Source: Anaerolineaceae bacterium (GTDB taxonomy: Bacteria > Chloroflexota > Anaerolineae > Anaerolineales > Anaerolineaceae). From it: a DNA stretch of 64,000 bases. The notes under the pieces are model-generated. The model was not told the DNA's origin. It made no database searches and saw only the letters and a program-made list of their open reading frames with translations. The stretch lies in assembly GCA_016841525.1 (NCBI GenBank), contig JAENYZ010000003.1:475235-539234 (forward strand), in the 5' to 3' direction. How positions within the stretch are numbered: position 1 is the stretch's first letter; each line of letters opens with the position of its first letter. Positions 18,486 to 27,433 of the stretch are shown here, piece by piece. Position numbers and translations under genes: made by a program.

Positions 18486-19145
18486 GTGAACGCTGAAGCG
18501 GTACTTAAAGAAATTGCGGAACAAACATCAGTTTGCACACGTTGTAAGCTGCATTATTCTCGTAGAAATGCAGTCCCGGGTGCGGGCAACCCTAACAGCA
18601 CGCTTATGTTTATCGGGGAAGGACCTGGATTTCATGAAAATCAACAGGGACTGCCCTTTGTGGGTGCTGCGGGTTCGTTTTTAGATGAACTTCTGGATGA
18701 AGCCGGGCTCAAGCGGGAGGATGTTTTTATTACCAATGTGGTCAAATGCCGCCCACCAGGCAATCGGGATCCGCAGCCTGAAGAATTGGAAGCATGCAAG
18801 CCTTATCTTGAACGCCAAATTACTGCTATCAATCCAGATGTGATTGTTACTCTTGGCAGGTTTTCGATGGGACATTTCATCAACAACGGCAAGATCAGCA
18901 GCATTCACGGGCGGTCATTTTGGTCAAACGGGCGAATGATCGTTCCCATGTATCATCCCGCTGCGGCTTTGCATCAGCCTTCACTGCGAAGTGTTGTGGT
19001 GGAGGACTTTCAGAAATTGCCGGGGATGATAAAAGAAGCACAGGAAGCACGACGCAGCAACCCCGATCTGAACTCATTGAGTGCGGTGGAAACCCTGGAA
19101 GATACCCGGGATGATCACGGCACGGAGCAGTTGAGCTTATTCTAA
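18486..19145 (+). CDS. Family 4 uracil-DNA glycosylase (iron-sulfur)
   Basis: Removes uracil from DNA. Cysteines for the 4Fe-4S cluster are at Cys17 and Cys20 (CTRC), Cys88 (VVKC) and Cys104 (EACKPYL). The catalytic GEGPGFHENQQGLPFVGAAG and the MYHPAAALH motif with its catalytic His are intact. The GTG start at 18486 is set by an ideal AGGAGG site 7 nt upstream. The C-terminal 30 residues are an unstructured tail. The gene follows rimI by 36 bp. Confidence 0.95.
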   Translation: MNAEAVLKEIAEQTSVCTRCKLHYSRRNAVPGAGNPNSTLMFIGEGPGFHENQQGLPFVGAAGSFLDELLDEAGLKREDVFITNVVKCRPPGNRDPQPEELEACKPYLERQITAINPDVIVTLGRFSMGHFINNGKISSIHGRSFWSNGRMIVPMYHPAAALHQPSLRSVVVEDFQKLPGMIKEAQEARRSNPDLNSLSAVETLEDTRDDHGTEQLSLF

Positions 19146-19218
19146 ATATTTTTTTGATGTTTTACTGCTTATGATAAAATTATGTTTTGATTTTATGCGC
19201 TTAATAAGGACAAATTAG

Positions 19219-20538
19219 ATGGATTCATTGAAAACAAGATTGATACAAAAATTTGAGGACCGTTCTGCCCGAGTTGGGATTGTAGGTATTGGTTATGTTG
19301 GCCTGCCCCTGGCAGTGGTGTTTGCAGAAGCTGGTTTTACTGTGATCGGCGTTGACCCGGCGGAAGAAAAGGTAGCGGCGATCAATCGGGGAGAAAGTTA
19401 CATTCTCGATGTGGATTCAGCGCGCGTGCGTGCCCTTGTTGACGCGGGGAAGCTGTCCGCAAGCACAGATTACTCAGTTCTGCAGGACGTGGATGCCGTT
19501 TCGATTTGCGTCCCCACACCCCTCAGGAAAACAGGGGATCCGGATTTGTCCTTCATTGTTTCTGCCAGCAATTCCCTTGCCCCGTATCTTCATAAGGATA
19601 TGGTGGTTGTGCTTGAATCCAGCACCTACCCGGGTACCACACGCGAGATGGTGCTGCCTGCGCTGGAGTCAGTCAGCGGATTAACCGTATGTGATGATTT
19701 CTTTTTGGCTTTCTCACCGGAGCGCGTGGACCCGGGTCGTGAGGACTGGACCACCATCAACACCCCAAAGGTCATCGGCGGTATCACCGAGGACTGTGGT
19801 GAGGTGGCGGCAGCCTGGTATGACCAAGCGCTGGACACGATTGTGCCTGTTTCCACCTGTGAAGTCGCTGAGATGGCAAAACTCCTTGAAAACACCTTCC
19901 GGATGATCAATATCGGGCTTGTGAATGAACTGGCGATCATGTGCGATCGTTTGCAGGTTGACGTTTGGGAAGTGATCGATGCAGCGGCAACAAAGCCCTT
20001 TGGTTTCATGAAATTCACGCCCGGCCCGGGTTTAGGTGGCCACTGCATCCCGATTGACCCTTTATATCTCTCATGGAAGCTGAAATCGTTGAACTATAAC
20101 GCACGCTTCATTGAGCTGGCATCTGAGATCAATACCAACATGCCCCGCTATACCCTCAGCAAGATTCAGGATGCCCTCAACCTTGCCAAAAAGCCGCTTA
20201 ACGGCAGCCGTGTTTTGATCCTTGGCATCGCTTACAAACCAAATATCGACGACCTGCGAGAATCCCCGGCACTGGATGTGATCCACCTGCTCCAAACCAA
20301 AGGTGCTCAAGTGGTCTACCATGACCCTTACATTCCACATTTAGATCATGATAACCTGCGGTTGGATTCGGTCACCGACCTGATGGCTGAGGTTCAAAAA
20401 GCGGATTGTGTGGCGATCATCACCAACCATGATGACTATGATTACCCGGCGATCCTGGAAGCAGCGCAAATGCTGGTCGATACACGCAACGCCCTTGGCA
20501 AGGCTGGCAAAAACAATCCAAAAGTAGTTAGGCTCTAA
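19219..20538 (+). CDS. UDP-sugar 6-dehydrogenase (UDP-glucose/GDP-mannose dehydrogenase family)
   Basis: Oxidises a UDP-hexose to the uronic acid with two NAD+. The Rossmann motif is GIVGIGYVGLPLA (near residue 20); the catalytic cysteine is in GLGGHCIPIDPLYL; the C-terminal UDP-binding domain has LGIAYKPNIDDLRESPAL. The fold most resembles the WbpA/WecC group (UDP-N-acetylhexosamine dehydrogenases) rather than Ugd, but that is a judgement by eye. The stop overlaps the epimerase start (TAATG). First gene of a surface-polysaccharide precursor group. Confidence 0.92.
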   Translation: MDSLKTRLIQKFEDRSARVGIVGIGYVGLPLAVVFAEAGFTVIGVDPAEEKVAAINRGESYILDVDSARVRALVDAGKLSASTDYSVLQDVDAVSICVPTPLRKTGDPDLSFIVSASNSLAPYLHKDMVVVLESSTYPGTTREMVLPALESVSGLTVCDDFFLAFSPERVDPGREDWTTINTPKVIGGITEDCGEVAAAWYDQALDTIVPVSTCEVAEMAKLLENTFRMINIGLVNELAIMCDRLQVDVWEVIDAAATKPFGFMKFTPGPGLGGHCIPIDPLYLSWKLKSLNYNARFIELASEINTNMPRYTLSKIQDALNLAKKPLNGSRVLILGIAYKPNIDDLRESPALDVIHLLQTKGAQVVYHDPYIPHLDHDNLRLDSVTDLMAEVQKADCVAIITNHDDYDYPAILEAAQMLVDTRNALGKAGKNNPKVVRL

Positions 20539-21518
20539 TGTCCAATTACCTTATTTCCGGTGCAGCTGGTTTTATCGCGTTCCGCGTGGCAGAACTTCTA
20601 CTGGAGGACGGCCATGCTGTTTACGGTGTGGATAACCTCAACGATGCTTATGATGTACGCCTGAAAGACTATCGTCTTTCACGTTTGAAGGACTATCCTG
20701 ATTTCTATTTTTTGAAAATGGACATCTCAGAAAAGGACAGCATCGATACCATAGGAGACTGGCTGCCTGAAAAAGTTGACGGCGTTATCAATTTGGCGGC
20801 ACGCGCTGGGGTACGTACCAGCTTGACAGACCCCTGGGTATATGTGAATACCAACATGGTTGGCACTTTGAACTTATTGGAACTTTGCCGCCAGCGAGAT
20901 ATCCCAAAGTTTATATTGGCATCAACCTCCAGCCTGTATGCGGAGGAATCGGAACCGCCGTTCAAAGAAACTTATGATACCGATCATCCTTTGCAGCCCT
21001 ATGCTGCCAGTAAAAAGGGTGCAGAATCTATGGCGCATGCCTATCATTATCTGTATGACATCGATGTAAGCGTTTTGCGCTACTTCACCGTTTATGGTCC
21101 TGCCGGGCGCCCGGATATGGTTATGTTCCGTTTTTGCCAGTGGATTGCGGAGGGCAAACCGGTGGTTATCAATGGGGATGGCGAACAATCACGTGGGTTT
21201 ACTTACCTGGATGATATCGCCCGGGGCACAATCCAGGCGCTAAAACCTGTTGGCTACGAAATCATCAACCTGGGCGGACATGAGGTGATCACCATCAACC
21301 GCCTGGTTGATATGCTTGAGGAACGCATTGGCAAAAAGGCCAGGATCACACATCAAGATTTCCACAAAGCGGATGTGCGCACCAACCAGGCAGATGTCAC
21401 CCGTGCGGGTGAAATCCTCGGTTGGGAGCCGAAAGTTGACCTTGAAGAAGGTGTAACCCGGCTGGTGGACTGGTACATACAGGAACGGTCGTGGGCAAGC
21501 CAAGTCGAAACCCCATGA
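20538..21518 (+). CDS. NAD-dependent epimerase/dehydratase (UDP-glucuronate 4-epimerase-like)
   Basis: An extended short-chain dehydrogenase that likely epimerises the product of the preceding dehydrogenase. The Rossmann loop reads GAAGFIAF, with Ala instead of the third Gly. The catalytic triad is in ASTSSLY and YAASKKGAE; YGPAGRPDMVMFRF and GDGEQSRGFTYLDD are typical for UDP-uronate epimerases. 326 aa. It shares one base with the previous gene and overlaps the flippase frame, so the three genes form one operon. Confidence 0.9.
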   Translation: MSNYLISGAAGFIAFRVAELLLEDGHAVYGVDNLNDAYDVRLKDYRLSRLKDYPDFYFLKMDISEKDSIDTIGDWLPEKVDGVINLAARAGVRTSLTDPWVYVNTNMVGTLNLLELCRQRDIPKFILASTSSLYAEESEPPFKETYDTDHPLQPYAASKKGAESMAHAYHYLYDIDVSVLRYFTVYGPAGRPDMVMFRFCQWIAEGKPVVINGDGEQSRGFTYLDDIARGTIQALKPVGYEIINLGGHEVITINRLVDMLEERIGKKARITHQDFHKADVRTNQADVTRAGEILGWEPKVDLEEGVTRLVDWYIQERSWASQVETP

Positions 21519-22885
21519 AAAAGCCGTTTTCTGGCATCAAAAATTGGGGGAAAGATGTTGTTTTAAAGAAAGTCGTCGGTAATTCAGCTTATTTGTTTGG
21601 CAGCCAGGCGATCAGCGCTGTTTTAAGCATCCTGACAGCGAACCTGTTAGGCGTCGCAAGCTTTGGCGCGCTGGGTGTTGTAATCAGCTTCGTGACTAAC
21701 ATCAACCGCTTGCTATCCTTCCGCATGGCTGATTTTGTGGTGCGCTATATGGGCGGCTATTTGGCAGAAGAAAAAAGGGAGAACGCAGCAGCGGTGTTGA
21801 AAGCAGCTGCACTCACTGAATTTGCGACCTCTGTTTTGGCTTACCTGATGCTGGTTTTGCTCTCTGGCTGGGGAGCGAATAATTTTGCCAAGGACCCCTC
21901 GGTACGGCGCTTGTTTTTGATATACGGCATCGCTATTCTTGGCAACGTGATGGCAGAAAGTGCCACGGGCGCTTTGCAGGTAACCGGGCATTTTAAATCA
22001 CAGGCATTATTGAACTTATTTGAAAGTCTGCTAGCGGCGGGCTTGTTCCTGGCGGTGTTTTTAAATCAGGGCGGTATCTTTGCCGTGATGCTGGTTTACC
22101 TTGCCGGGAAGATGGTACTGGGGATTGGGCCAGTGCTGCTGGCGCTCTATTGGCTGCCGAAGAGCCTGGGGAAAGGCTGGTGGCGCACACCGATGCGCGG
22201 TAACCTGCCGGAGCAGAAACCGATGATCCGCTTTGCCCTCAGCTCAAATTTCTCAAGCACTGTCACCATCCTTGCTCGTGACAGTGAAGTGCTGTGGGTC
22301 AGTTATTTCTTTGATACGACAGTTGCGGGGTACTTTAAGGTGGCACTGGCAGTGATCAATCTGGTGGTGATGCCGATCACACCCTTCATCAGCACGACTT
22401 TCCCGGAGATCACAAAGAATGTCGCCCGGAAGCAGTGGTCGCACTTAAAGCAGCTGCTGACAAGGGTGACGGTAATCTCAGCGGCATGGACGGGTGCAGT
22501 AGCGGCGGGCTTATTGCTGCTGGGGCGTCAGCTGCTGTTTTCGCCCTGGACCTTATTTGGGCGCACGATTTACATTTATAAAGAAGTCTATGCCCCGGCT
22601 TACAGCGTGCTGCTGGTGCTGCTTGTGGGCTATGGCGTGGCGAATATTTTCTTCTGGAATCGGTCGCTGCTGCTGGCTTTTGGGGAGGCAGAAATTCCGC
22701 TCAAGGTCAGCTTTTTAACGATGCTGGGCAAGGTCGGGTTGGCGTTTCTGATCGTGCCTGTGCTGGGGTATATGGCAGAAGCCGCGTTGTTCAGCGCGTA
22801 TTTTGTGGTCTCTGTGGGGGTGATGGTCGCCAGGGGGCTGGGGGAGAAAAGAGCAAGAGAGATGGGTGGAGGAAAAGTGGGGTAA
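21491..22885 (+). CDS. Polysaccharide flippase (MATE/Wzx-like)
   Basis: A polytopic membrane protein of about 464 aa with roughly 12-14 hydrophobic helices, and the SAYLFGSQAISAVLSILTAN opening typical of oligosaccharide or polysaccharide flippases. It would move lipid-linked sugar units across the membrane. GTG 21491 has a good AGGA site; ATG 21515 (MKKPFSG), in ATGA overlap with the epimerase stop, is an alternative. No glycosyltransferase lies in this group, so the rest of the pathway must be elsewhere. Confidence 0.88.
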   Translation: MGKPSRNPMKKPFSGIKNWGKDVVLKKVVGNSAYLFGSQAISAVLSILTANLLGVASFGALGVVISFVTNINRLLSFRMADFVVRYMGGYLAEEKRENAAAVLKAAALTEFATSVLAYLMLVLLSGWGANNFAKDPSVRRLFLIYGIAILGNVMAESATGALQVTGHFKSQALLNLFESLLAAGLFLAVFLNQGGIFAVMLVYLAGKMVLGIGPVLLALYWLPKSLGKGWWRTPMRGNLPEQKPMIRFALSSNFSSTVTILARDSEVLWVSYFFDTTVAGYFKVALAVINLVVMPITPFISTTFPEITKNVARKQWSHLKQLLTRVTVISAAWTGAVAAGLLLLGRQLLFSPWTLFGRTIYIYKEVYAPAYSVLLVLLVGYGVANIFFWNRSLLLAFGEAEIPLKVSFLTMLGKVGLAFLIVPVLGYMAEAALFSAYFVVSVGVMVARGLGEKRAREMGGGKVG

Positions 22886-23084
22886 AAGGTTTTCACATTA
22901 AATTATTTTTGAACAGCGTGATAATTTTATGGATTGAGTGCTTCAGCACGACATATTAGGCTTTCAAAGATAATATCGACCTGAAGGGCCCACGCCAATG
23001 TGACCTGGCTCTGGAATTTTGTTATCGTAAGCTTAATTTCAATAATGATAAAATATCTAAGATAAAACAGTAATTTACAAGAAA

Positions 23085-24242
23085 GTGATTAATCCCATGG
23101 ATAAACCTCAAAACCCTATGGCTCGTGTTACCCAAATGCTGCAGCCCTGGCAGACATCCCTTGAAGATCCTGCTAAGGCGCAGGAAACCGTCCTTCAGCG
23201 CTTTCTCAGCATCTACGCCGAAACAGAATACGGTGCAGCGCACGGAGCCGAGGATATTGGCACTGTAGAGGATTACCGTGAGAAGTTCCCGGTTGCTACC
23301 TATGATGACTATAAACCCCTCATCAACCGCATCATGGCGGGAGAAAATGAGCTACTGCTTAACGAGCCGGTGCTGGGGTGGGCGATCACCCGGGGCACGA
23401 CCAAAGGCGAAAACAAATTCATCCCCATGACTGCCACGGATATCGAGATGCGGGTCTCCGCCGGGCGCGCGGTGATGATGTATGCGCTGCAGTCCAAATC
23501 CCCCCAGGTGTTTGCTGGGGTCAATTTAAACTTGAATTTCCCGTCGGTAGTCGGCAAAGTTCTGGTGGGCGAAAAGGAGATTGAGTACGGATACAGTTCC
23601 GGGATCTACACCAAATTTGTTTCGCATAAAACGCCGGTTCGGTCCGTTCCATCACAGGAAGACATTGATGCCCTGGGCGGCAGTAAAGCCTGGGATGTAT
23701 GGAAGCAGCGTTTTGACCTGGCTTATGAGCAGTGCAAGGATCAGAATGTGACCCTGGTTGGGGGTGTTGCGCCCACAGCCATCGAGTTCGGGCGGTACTT
23801 GTACAAAAAATACCGCACTTATCCAAAGGACCTGTGGAATGTAATGGTGATGACCCTGGGCAGCACACCCGGCATCAACACTTATCGAGCCGGAACTTTA
23901 CGAGCCTTGTATGGGCGAGAAGTCGCCATCAGGGAAATTTACGGCACAACAGAGGGGATGTTTGGGCAGCAAATGGATGAGAAGCGCGCCTGGGTGCCCA
24001 ATTATGATATGTTCTTTTTCGAGATTGAAACACCAAAGGGGATCAAAATGCTTCACGAGATGCGTTCGGGTGAAACCGGCAGCCTGGTTGTCTCAACGCC
24101 GGTACTCCCCAGGTATAAGATTGGCGACCTGATTCGTGCGTACAGGCCGCCTTATTTTCGCTGCATCGGGCGCGAGCGCTGGTCCACGCCATTCGTGCAT
24201 ACCTGGCGTATGCTCAAGAACCTGGATTTTGGGGTCCTCTAA
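23085..24242 (+). CDS. GH3 auxin-responsive-promoter-family protein (short bacterial type)
   Basis: Member of the GH3/adenylate-forming fold group, which in plants conjugates amino acids to hormones. The N-terminal region (LQRFLSIYAETEYGAAHG, FPVATYDDYKPLI) and the adenylation motif region WAITRGTTKGENKFIP match GH3. The chain has only 385 residues, against about 550-600 for plant enzymes, and ends near where the second half of the C-terminal domain should begin. The start is GTG 23085 or ATG 23097. The bacterial substrate is unknown. Confidence 0.85.
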   Translation: MINPMDKPQNPMARVTQMLQPWQTSLEDPAKAQETVLQRFLSIYAETEYGAAHGAEDIGTVEDYREKFPVATYDDYKPLINRIMAGENELLLNEPVLGWAITRGTTKGENKFIPMTATDIEMRVSAGRAVMMYALQSKSPQVFAGVNLNLNFPSVVGKVLVGEKEIEYGYSSGIYTKFVSHKTPVRSVPSQEDIDALGGSKAWDVWKQRFDLAYEQCKDQNVTLVGGVAPTAIEFGRYLYKKYRTYPKDLWNVMVMTLGSTPGINTYRAGTLRALYGREVAIREIYGTTEGMFGQQMDEKRAWVPNYDMFFFEIETPKGIKMLHEMRSGETGSLVVSTPVLPRYKIGDLIRAYRPPYFRCIGRERWSTPFVHTWRMLKNLDFGVL

Positions 24243-24249
24243 GTTCTTT

Positions 24250-24732
24250 TTAGCGCCTTTGAATGAGTGCGCTGGCTAATGCTGACAATCCCATTGCAAT
24301 CAGGATGAAGGGCCATACCAGGGTCCAGCCGAAGATGCTCCCCAAACCAATACCAAGGAAGATGGCAGCCAAAAAGAAATTGCCGCCAGTGGACGAACGG
24401 TATGCCGGGACAAAGGTGCGGATGATCGCTTCAAAAAAGACAATCACACCGGCACCAATCATGATCACTGCCCAGGTGCTGATCCCAGTCAGGGCGATGC
24501 CTTCAATTTCCACCGCCTGGAATTCGATCTGATCCAACCATCCTAAGTTCTGGGCAAGAAAAACCAGTCCTGCCCAAATTAATATCAATGCCCACGCAAT
24601 GGAGCTTAAGGGGTCGCGGTTGGTTTTCTCTTCCCGCTTTTCGTCCTCTTTTTCGTATTTTTCTTCCGTCTTTTCATCGTAATAAGGCTGACGCTGTGGT
24701 TCTTGTTGAGGTTGATTTTCTGAATTAGTCAT
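24250..24732 (-). CDS. Membrane protein with LiaF/DUF5668-like transmembrane region
   Basis: A hydrophilic, highly charged N-terminus (residues 1-45, rich in Glu, Lys and Gln) precedes four hydrophobic segments (roughly 50-68, 83-104, 118-135 and 138-155). The last pair, LGIGLGSIFGWTLVWPFILI, resembles the short repeated helices of LiaI/LiaF-type proteins. The ATG at 24732 has AAAGGAA at ideal spacing; a GTG at 24738 overlaps that site and is less likely. It converges on the GH3 gene with a 7-bp gap. Confidence 0.6.
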   Translation of the reverse strand: MTNSENQPQQEPQRQPYYDEKTEEKYEKEDEKREEKTNRDPLSSIAWALILIWAGLVFLAQNLGWLDQIEFQAVEIEGIALTGISTWAVIMIGAGVIVFFEAIIRTFVPAYRSSTGGNFFLAAIFLGIGLGSIFGWTLVWPFILIAMGLSALASALIQRR

Positions 24733-25064
24733 GGTCACTTCCTTTGAATTTGATGATTAATTTCTTCTATATATACGATAATAACAGGCTTTGGTTGCAT
24801 TTCAAGTAGATTTTATTGGGTATTTTTCGTTTATTCTGGAAAAATGACTACGTTTAGGGGTGTCATATTTCCTATTGCATAATATTAACTGACGAATATT
24901 GTAGGGGCAACCCTGCTTAAGCCCCCAGCTATTTTCTGGGGCAGTGGTTGCCCTTATCTAAATCAAATTGGGCAGACACGGGGGTCTGCCCCTACACAAA
25001 ATGGAATTGATAATTCAGTAACATCCAAGGTGATATATTCATTAGCGGAAATATTTTTGATTGC
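24733..25064. other. Intergenic region, 332 bp
   Basis: Noncoding. It holds the upstream region of the membrane-protein gene and an inverted-repeat element at 24900-24996 (listed separately). Outside it I see nothing but AT-rich sequence. Confidence 0.6.
24900..24996. repeat. 97-bp inverted-repeat element (REP/MITE-like)
   Basis: The ends TGTAGGGGCA (24900-24909) and TGCCCCTACA (24987-24996) are perfect inverted repeats. Inside are nested hairpins: GGGGCAACC (24904-24912) with GGTTGCCC (24946-24953), GCCCCCAG (24921-24928) with CTGGGGC (24936-24942), and GGGCAGAC (24970-24977) with GTCTGCCC (24984-24991). No coding sequence. No target duplication is obvious. Confidence 0.7.
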
Positions 25065-25382
25065 TTACGCCTGCCATTCACCAATGTCCTGCCAGCAATA
25101 GTCGAGATGCTCTGCCATGACAGCTTTCATTTTAATTCTCACATGGGATCGCGCCGCTTGCATCAATTCAAGGCCTCCAATTTCGTTGAGGCGTTGCCCG
25201 ATTTTTCTCGCGTGCACATTGTGACAGCGCGCATTAAAAGGTCCGCCTGGTTGTGTGGATAGAAAATCGTCCATTTTGCCAATCTTGACCAGTTCTGCCA
25301 GAAGCTTGTTGACTTCCTTTTTGGTTTGCGGTGGGAGCTGCCGTATTACGGGGTAACCGAATAATCTTTCCAAGATGCTCAT
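25065..25382 (-). CDS. Small hypothetical protein, 105 aa
   Basis: A mostly helical, basic protein with no signal peptide or membrane segment. It has the segments LPPQTKKEVNKLLAELVKIG and ARKIGQRLNEIGGLELM, and two cysteines (in ARCHNVHAR and LDYCWQDI). I do not recognise a family. The ATG is preceded by an AAGGAAAAGGAT string at usable spacing. It is transcribed divergently from htpG. Confidence 0.55.
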   Translation of the reverse strand: MSILERLFGYPVIRQLPPQTKKEVNKLLAELVKIGKMDDFLSTQPGGPFNARCHNVHARKIGQRLNEIGGLELMQAARSHVRIKMKAVMAEHLDYCWQDIGEWQA

Positions 25383-25545
25383 TAGTGTTGATCCTTTTCC
25401 TTGTTTCTTTCATTTATTATAGACGATACCTGATCTCTTTGCCGGGGAAAAGTAAATTCTATTCAATTCAATGATATGTTCTTATACTTTTCTTATCGAT
25501 TTTGATTATATTTAAGAACAGATCAATATAAATTGGAGGAAAACG

Positions 25546-27426
25546 ATGCCAGAGAAAGAAACCAATATTGAAGGACAGCCAATTCCATTTAAGGCTGAAA
25601 CACAGCAATTATTAGATATTCTGATTCATTCGTTATACACGGAACAGGAGATCTTCTTGCGAGAATTGATCTCCAATGCGTCCGATGCACTTTCGCGGCT
25701 GGATTTCATTATGTTAACCAATCGTGATGTTCTTGACCCGGACGTACCACCGGAGATACGCATCCGAACAGACAAGGATCAATCCCTGTTGATCATTGAG
25801 GATACCGGCGACGGCATGACCCGCGATGAACTGCGCGATAACCTGGGTACCATTGCCCGTTCAGGCGCAAAAGCCTTTGTTGAGGCTGCCAAAGAATCTG
25901 AAGGCAATTTAGCCGACATCATCGGGCAGTTTGGCGTCGGTTTTTATTCTGCGTTCATGGTGGCAGATGAGATCAAGGTCGTTTCCCGCTCCTACCAGCC
26001 TGGGGCTGAAGCTGCTGCCTGGATCGCCAGTGGCGAAGATACCTTTAAGTTGGAAAAGGCGAATCGAGACCGCAGGGGAACGGAAGTGCGCATCACCCTT
26101 AAGGAGGATGCGAAGGAATTCCTGGATGAGTCTCGCTTGCGGCAGGTGGTAAAGCGACATTCTGATTTCATCCAGTATCCAATCTATGTGGGTGATGCGG
26201 ACGAGCCAGTTAACCGGCAAACTGCGTTGTGGCGGCAAAATCCTCGTGAGGTTGAGAAAGAAGCCTACCAGGAATTTTACAAACAGCTGACTCTTGATTT
26301 CACCGACCCCCTGGCGCATACACACATGGTGGTTGATGCGCCTGCACAGATGTATGCCCTGTTGTTTGTACCGAAAGACCCCAAGAACCTGGTTTTTTCT
26401 CCGCGAAAGGAACCTGGTTTGAAACTCTTTGCCCGAAAGGTCATGATCCAGGAGTTTTCTACAGAGCTCCTTCCCCAATATTTGAACTTCATTGACGGCG
26501 TGGTGGATTCAGAAGACCTGCCTCTGAATGTCTCCCGCGAAAGTGTCCAGTCCAACCGGGTGATGACCTTGTTAGCCCGCCTGGTGACCGGCAAGGCGCT
26601 GGATATGCTCAAAGAATTGGGCACAGATTCTCCGGGGGATTACGCTGCTTTCTGGGAAACTTACGGGCAGTACTTAAAAGAGGGCGTGGCTGTTGAGCAG
26701 GATCATCCAGAAAAGATTTTCCCGCTGCTGCGCTTCCACACCAGCAAGGACCTCAAAGGTTGGATTTCATTGGACGAATATATTGAACGCAGCGGGTCAG
26801 ATCAAAAGGAAATCTACTATTTCCTGGGTGAGGATCCCAACGCTGTCAAGTACAGCCCTCACATGGACGGCTTCCGAAAGGCGGATATTGAAGTATTGGT
26901 GCTGACAGACCCCGTTGATCCCTTTATGCTGATGCAGTTGAAATCTTACGAGGATTATCCTTTGGTGAATATCGCTGCTGTAGATTTACCTGATTCTGAG
27001 CAAGAGGAAGAGAAGGCACAATCCGATAAACCCGAAGTGGATCCGGAGAACATTGCTGATATGGTCCTCAGGTTCAAGAATGTGTTGGGGGATCGGGTTG
27101 AAAGTGTGCGCACCACACATCGTTTGTCGGATTCGCCTGCACGCCTGGTTGACCCGGAAGGCGCACTCGAACAGTCGGTACAGCGGGTGTACAGGATGAT
27201 GGATAAGAATTTTGAGATCCCTAAAAAGGTACTTGAATTGAATCCAAATCACAAAATCATCCTCGGGCTGTCAAAACTGCAGGAGGGTGATCCGAGATTC
27301 AACCTGGTTGCAGAACAAATCTATGAGAATACCTTGTTGATCGAAGGCTTACACCCTGACCCGGTCAGCATGGTTGGGCGCATTCAGGATTTGATTGCCA
27401 GTACCCTTGGCGAAGATAAGGATTGA
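25546..27426 (+). CDS. htpG: Molecular chaperone HtpG (Hsp90)
   Basis: ATP-dependent cytosolic chaperone. GHKL motifs are all present: ELISNASDAL with the Mg-binding Asn (near residue 38), DTGDGM, and the lid segment GQFGVGFYSAF. The middle domain has the catalytic Arg region (LPLNVSRE), and the C-terminal dimerisation domain is complete; 626 aa is normal. An acidic insertion (DSEQEEEKAQSDKPEVDPE) joins the middle and C-terminal domains. RBS TGGAGG. Upstream, GTTCTTA (25478-25484) and TAAGAAC (25513-25519) form a wide inverted repeat of unknown meaning; no CIRCE element is seen. Confidence 0.97.
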   Translation: MPEKETNIEGQPIPFKAETQQLLDILIHSLYTEQEIFLRELISNASDALSRLDFIMLTNRDVLDPDVPPEIRIRTDKDQSLLIIEDTGDGMTRDELRDNLGTIARSGAKAFVEAAKESEGNLADIIGQFGVGFYSAFMVADEIKVVSRSYQPGAEAAAWIASGEDTFKLEKANRDRRGTEVRITLKEDAKEFLDESRLRQVVKRHSDFIQYPIYVGDADEPVNRQTALWRQNPREVEKEAYQEFYKQLTLDFTDPLAHTHMVVDAPAQMYALLFVPKDPKNLVFSPRKEPGLKLFARKVMIQEFSTELLPQYLNFIDGVVDSEDLPLNVSRESVQSNRVMTLLARLVTGKALDMLKELGTDSPGDYAAFWETYGQYLKEGVAVEQDHPEKIFPLLRFHTSKDLKGWISLDEYIERSGSDQKEIYYFLGEDPNAVKYSPHMDGFRKADIEVLVLTDPVDPFMLMQLKSYEDYPLVNIAAVDLPDSEQEEEKAQSDKPEVDPENIADMVLRFKNVLGDRVESVRTTHRLSDSPARLVDPEGALEQSVQRVYRMMDKNFEIPKKVLELNPNHKIILGLSKLQEGDPRFNLVAEQIYENTLLIEGLHPDPVSMVGRIQDLIASTLGEDKD

Positions 27427-27433
27427 TTTTCGG

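Noticed and set aside
25478..25519. GTTCTTA/TAAGAAC as a CIRCE heat-shock operator for htpG
   Set aside because: The sequence and spacing do not match CIRCE (TTAGCACTC-N9-GAGTGCTAA).
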